From Caldicoprobacter guelmensis (GTDB lineage Bacteria; Bacillota; Clostridia; Caldicoprobacterales; Caldicoprobacteraceae), in assembly GCF_016908415.1 (NCBI RefSeq), contig NZ_JAFBDW010000003.1:1-64000 (forward strand): a DNA stretch of 64,000 nucleotides, in the 5' to 3' direction. This document shows, in pieces, positions 45,222 through 54,977 of the stretch (position 1 is its first letter; each line of letters starts with the position of its first letter). Both the position numbers and the translations under genes were made by a program. The notes under the pieces are model-generated. The model had not been told where the DNA came from and made no database searches. It worked only from the letters and a program-made list of their open reading frames with translations.

Positions 45222-47426
45222 TTAATATTCCAGTTCCATCATTTCTCCTACCACTTCAAATTCCCCTATCAGAATCGTACTACCAGCAAGAACTTCACTC
45301 CTTTTATCTGGTTGCCTACCTCCCACCATCACTCTAAACTTACCTGGCTCTAAAATGCATCTGCCGTCATTATCTATAAGAGCCATTTGCCTGGGGGTCA
45401 ACGTAAATGTAACTGTCGTGCTTTCGCCCGGCTGAAGCTTAACTCTAGTAAATCCTTTAAGTTCATGAATAGGTACATCCACTGATGCCTCTAAATCTTT
45501 TAAATACAACTGCACTACCTCATCTCCGGCCATTTTTCCGGTATTCTTTACATCCACAGAAACCGTAAGAGATTGCCCAGCTTCTATCACTTCTGCACTA
45601 AGCCTTAGGTTACTGTATTCAAAAGTCGTATAGCTCAACCCATATCCAAAGGGATATAGTGGCTCATCTTCCATATATCTATAGGTTCTGCCCTTCATGC
45701 TGTAATCGGTAAATGGCGGTAATTGTTCCACAGATTTGACAAAGGTAACGGGCAACCTCCCACCAGGGTTGTAATCACCAAAAAGCACATCCGCAATCGC
45801 CGTACCACCCTCTTCTCCCGGATACCATGCCTGCAATATGGCCGGCACATTCTCGTGCGCCCAGTTGATAGACACCGGACTACCACTGAAAAGTACCAAC
45901 ACAACTGGCTTTCCAGTAGCACATACAGCCTTTAGCAACTCCTCCTGCATACCCGGTAAGTCCAGGCTGACTCTATCACCGCCTGCTGCGGATTTAGGTG
46001 CATTACCTTCCTCGCCTTCCAAATCGGGCGATAATCCCAAACACATGATAACTACATCTGCCCTCTGAGCGGCAGCTAGCGCTTCCGCAAAACCTGCAGT
46101 AGCTCTCGGCCCCCAGTGAGTGTCCTCCGTATTTGTAAGGTCACACCCTTGAGCATAATACACCCTGGTATGAGGCGAAACCTTAGCACGTATACCCTCT
46201 AGGGCGGTCACATATTTAGAAGGCATACCGTTATAGTTGCCCAGCAACACTTTTTTATTGTCAGCATTGGGGCCAATTACAGCAATCGCCTTTAAATCCT
46301 TCCTAAGCGGCAGCAACCCACCCTCATTTTTAAGCAATACCATCGATTCCCTCGCCATTTCAAGGGCTAATTTACGATGTTCTTCACAATCATTTACTTC
46401 ATAGGGTATCTGAGCATATGGCACTCTCTCAAGCGGATCAAACATCCCCAGCTTAAACCTGGCTCTAAAGAGACGTTTAACAGCCCTATCTATTGTCTCT
46501 TCAGATACAAGCCCCTGCTTCACCGCATTAACCAGGCTCTCAAATGTTCTGCCACAATTGAGGTCACAACCATTATTGACAGCCAGTGCTGCAGATTCTT
46601 CAGGTGTACTGGTTACCTTATGATGCATGTGGATGTCATCAATCGCTCCACAGTCGGATACTACATAACCCTCAAAACCCCATTCTTCCCTTAAAATCTT
46701 TTGAAGCAACGTAGGACTAGCACAACACGGCTCTCCATTGGTGCGATTATAGGCACCCATTATCGACTCCGCTTTACCCTCTTTTACACATTCTTTAAAA
46801 GCCGGTAAATATGTCTCACGAAGGTCCTTTTGACTAACCCTAGCATCAAAAGAATGGCGCAGCGGTTCAGGTCCGCTATGTACCGCATAATGTTTGGGCG
46901 TGGCTACCACCTTCAAATACTTGGGGTGGTCTCCCTGCAATCCCTTTACAAATGCCACTCCCATGCGCCCGGTCAAGTAAGGATCCTCACCATAGGTTTC
47001 CTGACCCCGTCCCCATCTGGGATCACGGAATATATTTATGTTAGGGGACCAAAACGTTAAACCTTTAAAAATACCTCTATCACCTTGGCGTACAAACTCA
47101 TGATGTTTTGCCCTGGCCTCATCCGATATGGCACATGCTACCCTATATAAAAGCTTGTCGTTAAACGAGGCTGCCATTCCTATGGCCTGTGGAAATACAG
47201 TAGCAATACCTGCCGCCGCGACACCGTGAAGGCATTCATTCCACCAGTTGTATTCCGGGATACCCAAACGCGGTATAGCAGATGACGCATATATCATCTG
47301 CGAAACCTTCTCCTCAAGCGTGAGGCGCGAAACCAGGTCATCTACCCTTTTCTCCAAAGGCTGGTCTGGATCTAAGTAAATAGGAAGATTATCCTTTCCC
47401 GGATGTTCTTTCATATACTCGTTCAT
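45222..47426 (-). CDS. GH3 beta-xylosidase/beta-glucosidase
   Basis: The 734-residue enzyme has the GH3 N-terminal barrel (YNWWNECLHGVA, SPNINIFRDPRWGRGQETYGEDP, KHYAVHSGPE), nucleophile Asp in GYVVSDCGAIDDIH, the C-terminal alpha/beta sandwich and a terminal fibronectin-III-like domain. EDP and WNECLHGV style motifs are those of clostridial GH3 beta-xylosidases. It lacks a signal peptide, so it hydrolyses imported xylooligosaccharides. Start ATG 47426 has GGAGG 9 bases upstream; the open frame extends 32 codons into the neighbour and is rejected. Same operon as GH43 and GH95. Confidence 0.94.
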   Translation of the reverse strand: MNEYMKEHPGKDNLPIYLDPDQPLEKRVDDLVSRLTLEEKVSQMIYASSAIPRLGIPEYNWWNECLHGVAAAGIATVFPQAIGMAASFNDKLLYRVACAISDEARAKHHEFVRQGDRGIFKGLTFWSPNINIFRDPRWGRGQETYGEDPYLTGRMGVAFVKGLQGDHPKYLKVVATPKHYAVHSGPEPLRHSFDARVSQKDLRETYLPAFKECVKEGKAESIMGAYNRTNGEPCCASPTLLQKILREEWGFEGYVVSDCGAIDDIHMHHKVTSTPEESAALAVNNGCDLNCGRTFESLVNAVKQGLVSEETIDRAVKRLFRARFKLGMFDPLERVPYAQIPYEVNDCEEHRKLALEMARESMVLLKNEGGLLPLRKDLKAIAVIGPNADNKKVLLGNYNGMPSKYVTALEGIRAKVSPHTRVYYAQGCDLTNTEDTHWGPRATAGFAEALAAAQRADVVIMCLGLSPDLEGEEGNAPKSAAGGDRVSLDLPGMQEELLKAVCATGKPVVLVLFSGSPVSINWAHENVPAILQAWYPGEEGGTAIADVLFGDYNPGGRLPVTFVKSVEQLPPFTDYSMKGRTYRYMEDEPLYPFGYGLSYTTFEYSNLRLSAEVIEAGQSLTVSVDVKNTGKMAGDEVVQLYLKDLEASVDVPIHELKGFTRVKLQPGESTTVTFTLTPRQMALIDNDGRCILEPGKFRVMVGGRQPDKRSEVLAGSTILIGEFEVVGEMMELEY

Positions 47427-47490
47427 TTCAAACAACCTCCTTCTTTTATAAAAAGATGAAATTTCTTTAAACAAACAATTTGAAAGCTTA

Positions 47491-50400
47491 TTATTCGCTG
47501 AAGTACCAGTAATCAAAATCAAATAATTTTACCTCTGGTTTCCCTTTAAATACCAAATATAAATCGTGTACTCCTTGAGCACCTGAAACTTTAGTCGTCA
47601 ATTTCTTCCATTCTGCTTGCCCACCATTTGAAGGAATAGTAAGCGTTCCAATCAATTTACCGTCTACACTATCCAAGCGAAGTTCAATAATACTGTCTGC
47701 ACTCACCTTCGAAACCACTGCAGTGAATTCGGAAGCACCTTTTTTACCGAAATCAACCTTGGACAGTGCGATCCAATCGCCGTTATCAATATCGGTTAAA
47801 GCTCTTTGCCAAGGGTCACCATCTGCAATTGGTTTTGTCAAAATCCCTGCGCTCCATGCAAATGTCTCTGCTTCCACCCGAGCATATGGATTAAGGGGGT
47901 TAAGCTGCGGTACTCCTTTGTAATCAGCAATAACTTCCTGAATAGTACCGTCATCGTTAAAGAAAACTTGATTTAAATGAGGAGAACGGTAACCTTTTGG
48001 AATCCCCATTGCTTTAGCTAAGGTCTGTGCATGGTAAACAATGTACCAATTACCTTTGAACTCAAAAAGCGAGTGATGGTTATTACCCCCTACTCCAAAA
48101 AAGTGCCCTGGATTCTTGAGTACTACTCCTTTATACTCCCATGGCCCCATTGGGCTATTACTCGTCATATAGGCAATTACACCAGCCGGCGGACTTTCTT
48201 GTGGACGAGGTCCGCTGTAGAAATTGGTACAATAGGTATAATAATAAACACCGTTATATTTGTTAATACCGGAGGCTTCAAACATAAACGGGGCAGGGAT
48301 TGTAATCGCTTCACCTACAACGCTGATCATATCATCACCCAACTGCATTACGCGAGCAGTGTTGGGCATATCCTCTTGTCCCTTAGGAACTCCACCTCCA
48401 AAATAGATGTAAGCCTTACCGTCATCGTCTATCAATACAGCAGGGTCAAACAGCCATACAACACCTTGAACACCAGGCGTTGAGCGTGATATCAACGGCT
48501 TGCCAAGCGGATCCTCCCACGGACCGATAGGACTATCGCTCGTAAGAACACCTATACCGCTCGCATTGTTGGAAAAATACAAGAAAAATTTGTCTTTGCC
48601 ATCAATTACTTTATGGGCAACTGCAGGTGCCCACGATTGGCTAGCCCATTTCGCCGCCCCTTGAGGGCCCGCCACATGAATTTCTCCATGGTCCGTCCAG
48701 TTCATCAGGTCATCGGAAGAAATCACAGATATCTTATTAATCTTTCCATATGTGTTATCTTTTACATTCCCTTTTTCATCGTATTCCAGTATATCATTCG
48801 TCATATATACATAAACACGATCTCCATACACCAATGCCCACGGGTCTGCCCCAAACTTATGTGAGATCAAGGGATTCCCATTCAGCGGAAGCTTGCCAAC
48901 AGCACTTGTTGGTGCGGAGAAGTTCACCCTCAATACCGCACTGCTGACATCGTAATTAACGGTTTGACCATCTGAACCTTGAAATTCCATAGCTTCAATC
49001 AAAACCTCCTTGCTAAATGATTTTGCCATTTTTTGTCTTGGTCTCAATTTTACCACTATCAGTTCTTTATTTAAACCGTAATTAAGAAAAGTTATGGGCG
49101 ATCCATCGGAGTTATATATCTTTAATTCATATTTCCCATCTTTTTCGTCAATCTCCACTTTTGATGCCTTCAAATTGTTTTGATTGACATCAATGCCTAC
49201 TACTTCCAATTCGCTTGGGATGCTCAAAGATGCGCGAATGCCATATATACTTCCATTGCCTGGGACCTCATTGACAAGAATGCGAAAATCATATATTTTT
49301 TCCAGGTCATTGCTCAGTTCTATCGCGTCTTCTTTCAAATAAGCCTTCAAAACTGAAGAAGTAGTATTCCCTGTCAATTTGTCAGCAAACCTAAAGAAGT
49401 CCACATCAACATAACCGCCTGTCTGCTTGGTAGCATAGTTAAATATTGCAAAGCGATATCCCATAAAGTGCGGAATTGTATAGCGCATTGTCAATTTAGT
49501 ACCAAACTCAGTCCAGTTGGTACCGTTATAGCTGTAAAAGAATGTTGCTTTGTCAACTGTGAAATCAAAGTCTATTTTCAAATACACTTGAGGCTGAATG
49601 AGTTTAGTCCTTGCCTTCTCAACGCCTTTATCCACCATTACTATATAAGAGGCATCGCCCTGTTTAGTCACTCCAATAAAGCCATATTCCTGTTGAAAAG
49701 CAGCCAATCCTGCATAATCGCCGTCAAGCATATAACTTGTATCCATTAGAATCCAACCCGAACAGTAGGGCCCCTGCGTCCGTTGGGTCAAAGTATTTCT
49801 AGCCTGTAAAATATTCTCAACAACATTGCAAGTCCTTAAGCGCAAATAACCTTTTCTCTCTGTAAGAGACCACTTGGTATTGTCCGGATTATGATTCCAT
49901 TGCCAGGTCAGACCAAGCACAGAGCCGTTTGGCAATGCCTCGTTTAGTTCAGCTTGTGTTACCGGATTTTCCTTAATGGATACATCATCGACATAAAAAT
50001 CCATAAGGTCATTTAAGGGGTCTGGTTTTTCCAGCCACGGAGTTTCAATAAATAAATATAACTTGTCTGGGGTATCCTCAATAATGAAAGAACCAGTTAT
50101 TTCCGTCCACTGATTTTTCTTCACCATCCCCCTCACTAAATTTTGATATGTTGTCCGCCCGTCCTTTACTTTACGTGCAGTAAGAATGAATTCTTTTGAT
50201 TCTGGCCCCTCAGTATATTTAATGCGGAAAGAAGCTTTATACCTTTTACCTGGAACAATTCGCCACCCAAAATTTTGCTCAATCCCGGCACCTGTCATCC
50301 GTCGATTAGAAATATGGGCAACACGATTACCCTCTTCCGCTATGACTTCCAACTTTGCGCCATCTTTACCTGCCCAACCGGAAGTTCCTTCATCAAAACT

Positions 50401-51549
50401 ACCATTCACCACGAGTTCTACGCCTATTGCCTCGGAAGATTCATTTACATTCGAAGATGCGGTCTTCACTTCAACAATATCTTCTTGATAGAACTCATCG
50501 CTTACAATCAAGCGTGAAACGAAGGAACTATCACCCGGTTTTTTAAATTTAAGCGGTACTTTCCCTTCTTCATCACCGTAAACTGGCCAATCATCTTCCC
50601 ACCGAACTGGTACAAGCACCGGAACGCGTCCCACCGCATCGTGATCCTGGAAGAGCATAGCATACCACTTGCCATCTGGAGTATCCACCAATCCACCCTG
50701 TGCAACACCATTTCTCTTATATCCCATGGTATCGCTCAATACAAGCCGTCCTTCATATGGCCCGTCAATTCGGTCGGCACGATAAACATATTGTCTCCTT
50801 ATATTTCCACTTTCCCACCATATGGTAGTAATGTAATATTTTCCATTGATTTTATAAGCATGTGACCCTTCCATTCCTTCTTTATTTGAAGCGATAATAA
50901 CCTTATTCAATCCTGATGGATTGATTGCCTTGTAATCAGGAGTAAGTTCTTTGATCATAATGTTAGTTCGTCCATATATTATATATGCCTTTCCATCATC
51001 ATCAAACAACAATGAAGGGTCATGTAAATATTCGTGAAATTCTGTCCTCTCCCAGGGGCCAGTCGGGTCCTTTGCTCTGAAAAGATAAGTTTTCCCTGTA
51101 TCCAGCGCTGCAAATAAAACATAAAACATCCCCTTATGGTATCTTATACACGGTGCCCATGCACCTTTCCCATATATATTCATGCCGTTTCGCATATTAT
51201 GAGCATCATTTTCTTCTAAACGGTCATAGGTGTACCCAATGATTTCCCAGTTGACCAGATCAGTAGACCTCATAATAGGTGTTCCTGGCATCATATGCAT
51301 TGTTGTGCTTACCATATAATATTGGTTACCGACACGAATCACATCGGGATCAGGGAAATCTGCCCAAATTACAGGATTGGTTGCCGTCCCATAATCTTTT
51401 TCTCCTACCATAGTCCCTTCCTCCTCAACATTTCCCACAGTTGCTCCAGACTGTAATTTATTTACCAAAACACCGGTCAATACAGCAACGCTCACAATAA
51501 CAACCACACCTATTACAATTAAGAAGTGCCTCCAAGAAAATATATTCAT
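47491..51549 (-). CDS. Membrane-anchored bifunctional GH43-CBM-GH43-CBM6 arabinoxylan enzyme
   Basis: A 1352-residue protein. Residues 8-33 form an N-terminal membrane anchor. GH43 domain 1 (about 55-340) has IWADFPDPD, LHDPSLL and EGSHAYK for the catalytic Asp/Asp/Glu. A CenC-type CBM4/9-like domain follows (about 376-530: VNGSFDEGTSGW), then a GH43 C-terminal beta-sandwich (540-725), a cohesin-like beta domain (730-880), a second GH43 domain (about 890-1195: FGADPWALVYG, WLFDPAVLIDDDG, FMFEASGINK) of the arabinoxylan arabinofuranohydrolase type, and a CBM6 (about 1220-1352). It probably removes arabinose and xylose from arabinoxylan at the cell surface. The same operon encodes anchored GH10 and cytoplasmic GH3. 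Confidence 0.92.
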   Translation of the reverse strand: MNIFSWRHFLIVIGVVVIVSVAVLTGVLVNKLQSGATVGNVEEEGTMVGEKDYGTATNPVIWADFPDPDVIRVGNQYYMVSTTMHMMPGTPIMRSTDLVNWEIIGYTYDRLEENDAHNMRNGMNIYGKGAWAPCIRYHKGMFYVLFAALDTGKTYLFRAKDPTGPWERTEFHEYLHDPSLLFDDDGKAYIIYGRTNIMIKELTPDYKAINPSGLNKVIIASNKEGMEGSHAYKINGKYYITTIWWESGNIRRQYVYRADRIDGPYEGRLVLSDTMGYKRNGVAQGGLVDTPDGKWYAMLFQDHDAVGRVPVLVPVRWEDDWPVYGDEEGKVPLKFKKPGDSSFVSRLIVSDEFYQEDIVEVKTASSNVNESSEAIGVELVVNGSFDEGTSGWAGKDGAKLEVIAEEGNRVAHISNRRMTGAGIEQNFGWRIVPGKRYKASFRIKYTEGPESKEFILTARKVKDGRTTYQNLVRGMVKKNQWTEITGSFIIEDTPDKLYLFIETPWLEKPDPLNDLMDFYVDDVSIKENPVTQAELNEALPNGSVLGLTWQWNHNPDNTKWSLTERKGYLRLRTCNVVENILQARNTLTQRTQGPYCSGWILMDTSYMLDGDYAGLAAFQQEYGFIGVTKQGDASYIVMVDKGVEKARTKLIQPQVYLKIDFDFTVDKATFFYSYNGTNWTEFGTKLTMRYTIPHFMGYRFAIFNYATKQTGGYVDVDFFRFADKLTGNTTSSVLKAYLKEDAIELSNDLEKIYDFRILVNEVPGNGSIYGIRASLSIPSELEVVGIDVNQNNLKASKVEIDEKDGKYELKIYNSDGSPITFLNYGLNKELIVVKLRPRQKMAKSFSKEVLIEAMEFQGSDGQTVNYDVSSAVLRVNFSAPTSAVGKLPLNGNPLISHKFGADPWALVYGDRVYVYMTNDILEYDEKGNVKDNTYGKINKISVISSDDLMNWTDHGEIHVAGPQGAAKWASQSWAPAVAHKVIDGKDKFFLYFSNNASGIGVLTSDSPIGPWEDPLGKPLISRSTPGVQGVVWLFDPAVLIDDDGKAYIYFGGGVPKGQEDMPNTARVMQLGDDMISVVGEAITIPAPFMFEASGINKYNGVYYYTYCTNFYSGPRPQESPPAGVIAYMTSNSPMGPWEYKGVVLKNPGHFFGVGGNNHHSLFEFKGNWYIVYHAQTLAKAMGIPKGYRSPHLNQVFFNDDGTIQEVIADYKGVPQLNPLNPYARVEAETFAWSAGILTKPIADGDPWQRALTDIDNGDWIALSKVDFGKKGASEFTAVVSKVSADSIIELRLDSVDGKLIGTLTIPSNGGQAEWKKLTTKVSGAQGVHDLYLVFKGKPEVKLFDFDYWYFSE

Positions 51550-51599
51550 TGTTTCTCTCCCCTCAGTTTTATGGTTTTACACCCCCACCAATCAATTGA

Positions 51600-52919
51600 T
51601 TACTGTGCCAATTTCGAAGGATCAACAATTGCCCAAAATGCCGGTTTTGCGCGGAAATTTCTATCAAACAGTAAAGGAGCATTGGTTCGTTTTACAGGGA
51701 AGCCATTTAACCAAGAGTATTTATCCGAAATACCCCAGAATACCACTGCACTTACAATATCTTTATTTTCCTTTAATGCCTCAAACAATTCTTGATATCG
51801 TTTGGCCTGCAAATCCAGTATATAATCCGGTATATTTTCACCGTAGTCACTCCGGTTGTTCCATGAATAAATGCTCATGTCTAATTCGGTAATAATATTA
51901 TCCAATCCCAACTCAGCAAATTTTTTCATGGACTCAATAATTCGTTCAATAGGCGGCCCGTAAATATCAATATGTGTCTGATGCCCTACCCCATCTATTG
52001 GAACACCTTTTGCAAGTAGATCCTTCACTAATTTATACAGGATATCGCGCTTTACGGGGTCATCAGTACTATAATCATTGATATAGAGCTTAATATCAGG
52101 CCCTCCCACCTCACGCGCTACACGAAACGCTGTCTCAATATACTCAGTTCCTGTAATCTGATACCAAGGACTGTTTCTCATCCCGTTGGGACCACTTGGA
52201 TCGATTACTTCATTTACTACATCCCATGACTTAATATCATCTTTGTAACGTGAGACAACAGCACGAATATGGTCTTCAAGTCGTTTTAAGAGGAGCTTCT
52301 TATTTTCCTCACGCTTTTTTGGGTCTGTCTCCTCAACCATTGGTTTCCTTTCCTTATCTTTAAAAAACCAATCCGGTGTCTGATTATGCCAAACGAGAGT
52401 ATGGAAGCGAAGTTCCATACCGTTCTCCTTTGCAAATTGCACGATTCTATCAGCAGGTCCCCACCGGAAATTACCTTCTGTTGGTTGAATTGAAGCCGGC
52501 TTCATTGCATTTTCTGCCACCAACATATTCACATGTTTTTTATACAGCTCAGCAATTAATCCAGTAGTATAACTCGGTTCAATGGCTGCCCCAATTGGGA
52601 AATAATCTTTAAAAGTTTCTGCTAGAGAGGGAATATCTTCTTCAATAGATGGTTCCTCTTTATTTTGCGATAAATCAGTCGCATTAGCATTATCAGTCAA
52701 ATTGTTTGCAGGAGTATTAACCTCCCCTCCCAGTTCATTAGATTCTTGAGGCTCCTGCTCTTCTTTACCATTTTCTTCATGTGCATTGTCAATCATTACA
52801 TTTTCATCACTGTTAAAAATTCCATATTCGTTTACAAATGTTAATAACAAAGCCACCATTAGAAAAACACCTCCTATGATCACAGTTAAAATCCATTTTT
52901 TCTTTAACGTCCTATTCAT
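51600..52919 (-). CDS. xynA: Membrane-anchored GH10 endo-beta-1,4-xylanase
   Basis: The 439-residue product has an N-terminal membrane anchor (residues 9-27), an acidic Glu/Asn-rich linker (about 38-95) and a GH10 barrel. Acid/base Glu237 (SWDVVNEV) and nucleophile Glu345 (IITELDMS) are both present. No CBM is attached. Start ATG 52919 follows AGGAGTGAG; 36 upstream codons of open frame overlap the GH31 tail and are excluded. It should cut xylan backbones outside the cell, with GH43 debranching alongside. Confidence 0.95.
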   Translation of the reverse strand: MNRTLKKKWILTVIIGGVFLMVALLLTFVNEYGIFNSDENVMIDNAHEENGKEEQEPQESNELGGEVNTPANNLTDNANATDLSQNKEEPSIEEDIPSLAETFKDYFPIGAAIEPSYTTGLIAELYKKHVNMLVAENAMKPASIQPTEGNFRWGPADRIVQFAKENGMELRFHTLVWHNQTPDWFFKDKERKPMVEETDPKKREENKKLLLKRLEDHIRAVVSRYKDDIKSWDVVNEVIDPSGPNGMRNSPWYQITGTEYIETAFRVAREVGGPDIKLYINDYSTDDPVKRDILYKLVKDLLAKGVPIDGVGHQTHIDIYGPPIERIIESMKKFAELGLDNIITELDMSIYSWNNRSDYGENIPDYILDLQAKRYQELFEALKENKDIVSAVVFWGISDKYSWLNGFPVKRTNAPLLFDRNFRAKPAFWAIVDPSKLAQ

Positions 52920-53038
52920 TTTTATCTCACTCCTTTTATTAATAAACTCCGTTACATCCTTCTGTCTACTAATATATTTCCACTCCTTTCCTAACAAAGA
53001 TTGGAATAACCGAAAGAGGTGCATCACACACTACAGTT

Positions 53039-54946
53039 TTACCCCCCCTCAAATACCCTCCCGGTTTCCCATTCCTTCCATTCTACACCTTCTGGTAGGT
53101 ACACTTCTCTTTGTCTCATGCCTTCATAAAGCACAGGTGCGACCAGGATATCAGGCCCAAACATAAATTGATCTTCAATTTCCCACGATTTGCTATCCCT
53201 AGGAAAATCATAAAAAAGAGGTCGCATTACTGGTGTACCTTTTTCATGGGCCAATAGCATCTGTTTTTTAATATAAGGCTTTAGCTTTTCACGCAGCATC
53301 ATATACTTTTTAAATATCTCATATGCTTCCTCGCCATAACTCCACACTTCATTATCAGAACCTGAACCTACTTTTCCCCCGCCTTTTGTACCAGTTGGAG
53401 GAAGAGAAGGCTGTCTATCTCCATGCAGACGAAACACAGGACAAAATGCGCCAAACTGAAACCATCTGATTATCAATTCCCTAAACCTAGGGTCATTTGG
53501 ATTACCACCTCCAAACCCACCGATATCACTTGTCCACCACGGAATCCCTGCCAATCCCATATTCAACCCACATGCTATCTGATTTCTAAAAGATTCAAAT
53601 GAAGAAGCTACATCACCTGACCACACCAGTGCACCATATCGCTGAGAACCTGCCCACGCACAGCGAATGAGGTTGATTACATTATCTATACCCTCACTTT
53701 TTAATCCGTCAAAAAATGTTTTCGCATATAAAACAGGATAGATGTTTCCTATTTCAAGACAGCTTCCCAATTGATAACGGTAGTTATCAAATTCATAGGC
53801 ATGAAATTCCGGTTCCGCTTCATCCAACCAGAACATCTTTATTCCCTTGTCAAAATAGTTCCTTTTCACTTTATTCCATACGAAGCTCCGTGCTTCAGGA
53901 TTGGTAGCATCATAAAAAAGTGTATCATTGACAAACCGCATAGTTGTCCTAATACCGCGGTTTGTCCTTATCAACATTCCTTTTGAAAACATTTCCTCGT
54001 AATTCTCACTTTCTCTCTCAACTGTCGGCCAAATTGAAACCATTAACTCTATACCCATTTCTTTAAGTTCTGCAACCATTGCCTCTACATCAGGCCAGTA
54101 TTCCTCATCAAATTTCCAATCGCCCTGATGAGGCCAGTGGAAAAAATCCACCACTATAACATCAATAGGTAAACCGCGGCGTTTATATTCCCTTGCTACA
54201 TTCAACAATTCTTCTTGAGTACGGTAACGTAGCTTGCTCTGCCAAAAACCCATAGCATAATCAGGCATCATTGGCACCGTCCCTGTAACTTTTGCGTATT
54301 GCTCAACAATTTCAGCCGGTTCGTCCCCTGCAGTAATCCAATAATCCATAATTTTCGTAGACTGTGCATACCATTCTGTCATGTTTTTCCCAAACACAAC
54401 ATTACCAATAGCAGGATTATGCCACAAAAAACCATAGCCAAGACTAGAAACAGCAAATGGTACACTTGACTGGGAATTTCTGTGTGCTAACTCTAGGGTA
54501 CAGCCTTTTAAATTTAAATATGGGTGCTGGTATTGTCCCATTCCATATATTTTTTCATTATCTACCGCTTCAAAACGTACGTATAGTTTATAATCCCCCC
54601 CTAGTATAGGTTGAAACTCTCTTCCTTTTTTTCTAAGTCCCCACGAACATCTTGAAGTATATTCTCTCAATATAACTTCGTTTTTTTGGTTATAAAAAGT
54701 AATATCTCCGCTCGCTGTAATTTCTGCCTTTATTTTGCCATTTCTAATTGTGGCAGAATGATTGGAAATATTAATTTCCGCCTTTGCATTCTCAACAGGT
54801 AATAGTGCCCAATCACGCTCAGGCATTTTACCCTCATGGGTTGCACGGACACGCAGACTGTTCTCTCCCCATGGCTCTATCCATAGTATTTCGCTATCAT
54901 ATCTCCTGATAAGTCTATTTCCTTCTACTCTCAAAATTGCAGGCAT
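53039..54946 (-). CDS. GH31 alpha-xylosidase/alpha-glucosidase, C-terminus interrupted at a poly-G run
   Basis: The 635-residue frame starts at ATG 54946 (MPAILRVEGNRL), with AGGAGGGGG about 9 bases upstream. The GH31 nucleophile Asp375 (FWLDEAEPE) and acid/base Asp445 (WSGDVASSF) are present. There is no signal peptide. It ends abruptly in TGRVFEGG at seven G on the coding strand (53042-53048). With six G the frame continues as KTVVCDAPLSVIPIFVRKG to a stop at 52968, matching the usual GH31 C-terminal beta-sandwich sequence. So the true gene may extend to 52968; a sequencing or real indel is equally possible. It removes alpha-xylosyl or alpha-glucosyl ends from oligosaccharides. Confidence 0.88.
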   Translation of the reverse strand: MPAILRVEGNRLIRRYDSEILWIEPWGENSLRVRATHEGKMPERDWALLPVENAKAEINISNHSATIRNGKIKAEITASGDITFYNQKNEVILREYTSRCSWGLRKKGREFQPILGGDYKLYVRFEAVDNEKIYGMGQYQHPYLNLKGCTLELAHRNSQSSVPFAVSSLGYGFLWHNPAIGNVVFGKNMTEWYAQSTKIMDYWITAGDEPAEIVEQYAKVTGTVPMMPDYAMGFWQSKLRYRTQEELLNVAREYKRRGLPIDVIVVDFFHWPHQGDWKFDEEYWPDVEAMVAELKEMGIELMVSIWPTVERESENYEEMFSKGMLIRTNRGIRTTMRFVNDTLFYDATNPEARSFVWNKVKRNYFDKGIKMFWLDEAEPEFHAYEFDNYRYQLGSCLEIGNIYPVLYAKTFFDGLKSEGIDNVINLIRCAWAGSQRYGALVWSGDVASSFESFRNQIACGLNMGLAGIPWWTSDIGGFGGGNPNDPRFRELIIRWFQFGAFCPVFRLHGDRQPSLPPTGTKGGGKVGSGSDNEVWSYGEEAYEIFKKYMMLREKLKPYIKKQMLLAHEKGTPVMRPLFYDFPRDSKSWEIEDQFMFGPDILVAPVLYEGMRQREVYLPEGVEWKEWETGRVFEGG

Positions 54947-54977
54947 ATATTTATTCCCCCTCCTATATGCTCGATTA

